Below, piece by piece: positions 63,878-64,000 of a stretch of DNA of 64,000 bases (positions are counted from its first letter, which is position 1; each line of letters starts with the position of its first letter). Source of the stretch: Pirellulales bacterium. GTDB lineage: Bacteria; Planctomycetota; Planctomycetia; Pirellulales; Thermoguttaceae. Made by a program: the position numbers and the translations under genes. Location of the stretch: positions 1 through 64,000 of the forward strand of contig JAFGPV010000028.1 of the NCBI GenBank assembly GCA_016936015.1, written 5' to 3'. The notes beneath the pieces are model-generated. The model was not told where the DNA came from, did no database searches, and worked only from the letters and a program-made list of their open reading frames with translations.

Positions 63878-64000
63878 AGATGCGGATTCGCACGCGGGTT
63901 GCCATCCTGACGGGAACCTTGGGCGTCGCCCTGGCGGCGAAATGCGCCTTGTTCGGTTACTTGCAGGCGGCCGGCCCCCTTCCGGCGGTGCCGCTGCTTC
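63874..64000 (+). CDS. Exosortase-associated protein EpsI, N-terminal part
   Basis: Starts MKMRIRTRVAILTGTLGVAL in a 4-base overlap (ATGA) with the exosortase stop and runs off the window end. A basic start followed by a membrane helix directly after an exosortase gene is the usual position and opening of EpsI. Only 42 residues are visible, so the call rests mainly on position. Confidence 0.7.
   Translation, partial: MKMRIRTRVAILTGTLGVALAAKCALFGYLQAAGPLPAVPLL

Overview
This 64 kb window is GC-rich bacterial DNA and most probably comes from a planctomycete (Pirellulales-like). The signs are a DUF1559 prepilin-type protein paired with a small lipoprotein, sulfatase and Na+/solute symporter catabolic clusters, NPCBM-domain glycosidases, a large Ser/Thr kinase with an extracellular beta-helix, WD40 and PEP-CTERM proteins with an exosortase, an FmdE-like protein, and many genes without a clear Shine-Dalgarno site. 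This is inference from gene content; no rRNA is present to confirm it. The only RNA gene seen is tRNA-Val(UAC).

Layout. 0.3-8.5 kb (minus strand): TonB-dependent receptor, a ribbon-helix-helix-like small protein, then a sugar isomerase/epimerase, SSS symporter and sulfatase set. 9.3-16.6 kb: membrane Ser/Thr kinase, tRNA-Val, a decayed IS5-type transposase and a GH38-like glycosidase. 16.8-18.8 kb: galE and an rfbD-like gene, divergent. 19.2-31.3 kb: accessory glycan-degradation island with two large paralogous NPCBM glycosidases (one fused to an esterase), a remnant of a third copy, a DUF1559/lipoprotein pair, a truncated gene and an SDR. 31.3-35.5 kb: two-subunit M16 peptidase and an AT-rich HExxH protein. 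36-45.9 kb: argC, argJ, pyruvoyl arginine decarboxylase, pdxJ, a parvulin, mfd (frameshifted) and a disordered RGG-tailed protein. 46.3-53.3 kb: secreted basic protein, secreted FmdE-like protein, RlmM-like methyltransferase, symporter plus PfkB kinase. 53.4-64 kb: WD40 protein and a PEP-CTERM/exosortase locus.

The last region is the most coherent system. It holds three PEP-CTERM proteins, an exosortase followed by EpsI, a prepilin-like small protein, a CpaC-N-like protein and a sigma-54 activator with a GAFTGA loop but a degenerate receiver. Each of the three PEP-CTERM genes is preceded by a GG-N10-GC (-24/-12) motif, which suggests that sigma-54 controls cell-surface protein sorting here.

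The second unusual theme is repeats. Between 12 and 45 kb there are several intergenic elements made of degenerate 7-bp units, mostly as inverted pairs. The heptamer differs from site to site and the elements overlap or abut stop codons; one seems to supply the signal-peptide core of an M16 peptidase. At least three families of short palindromes are also dispersed across the window.
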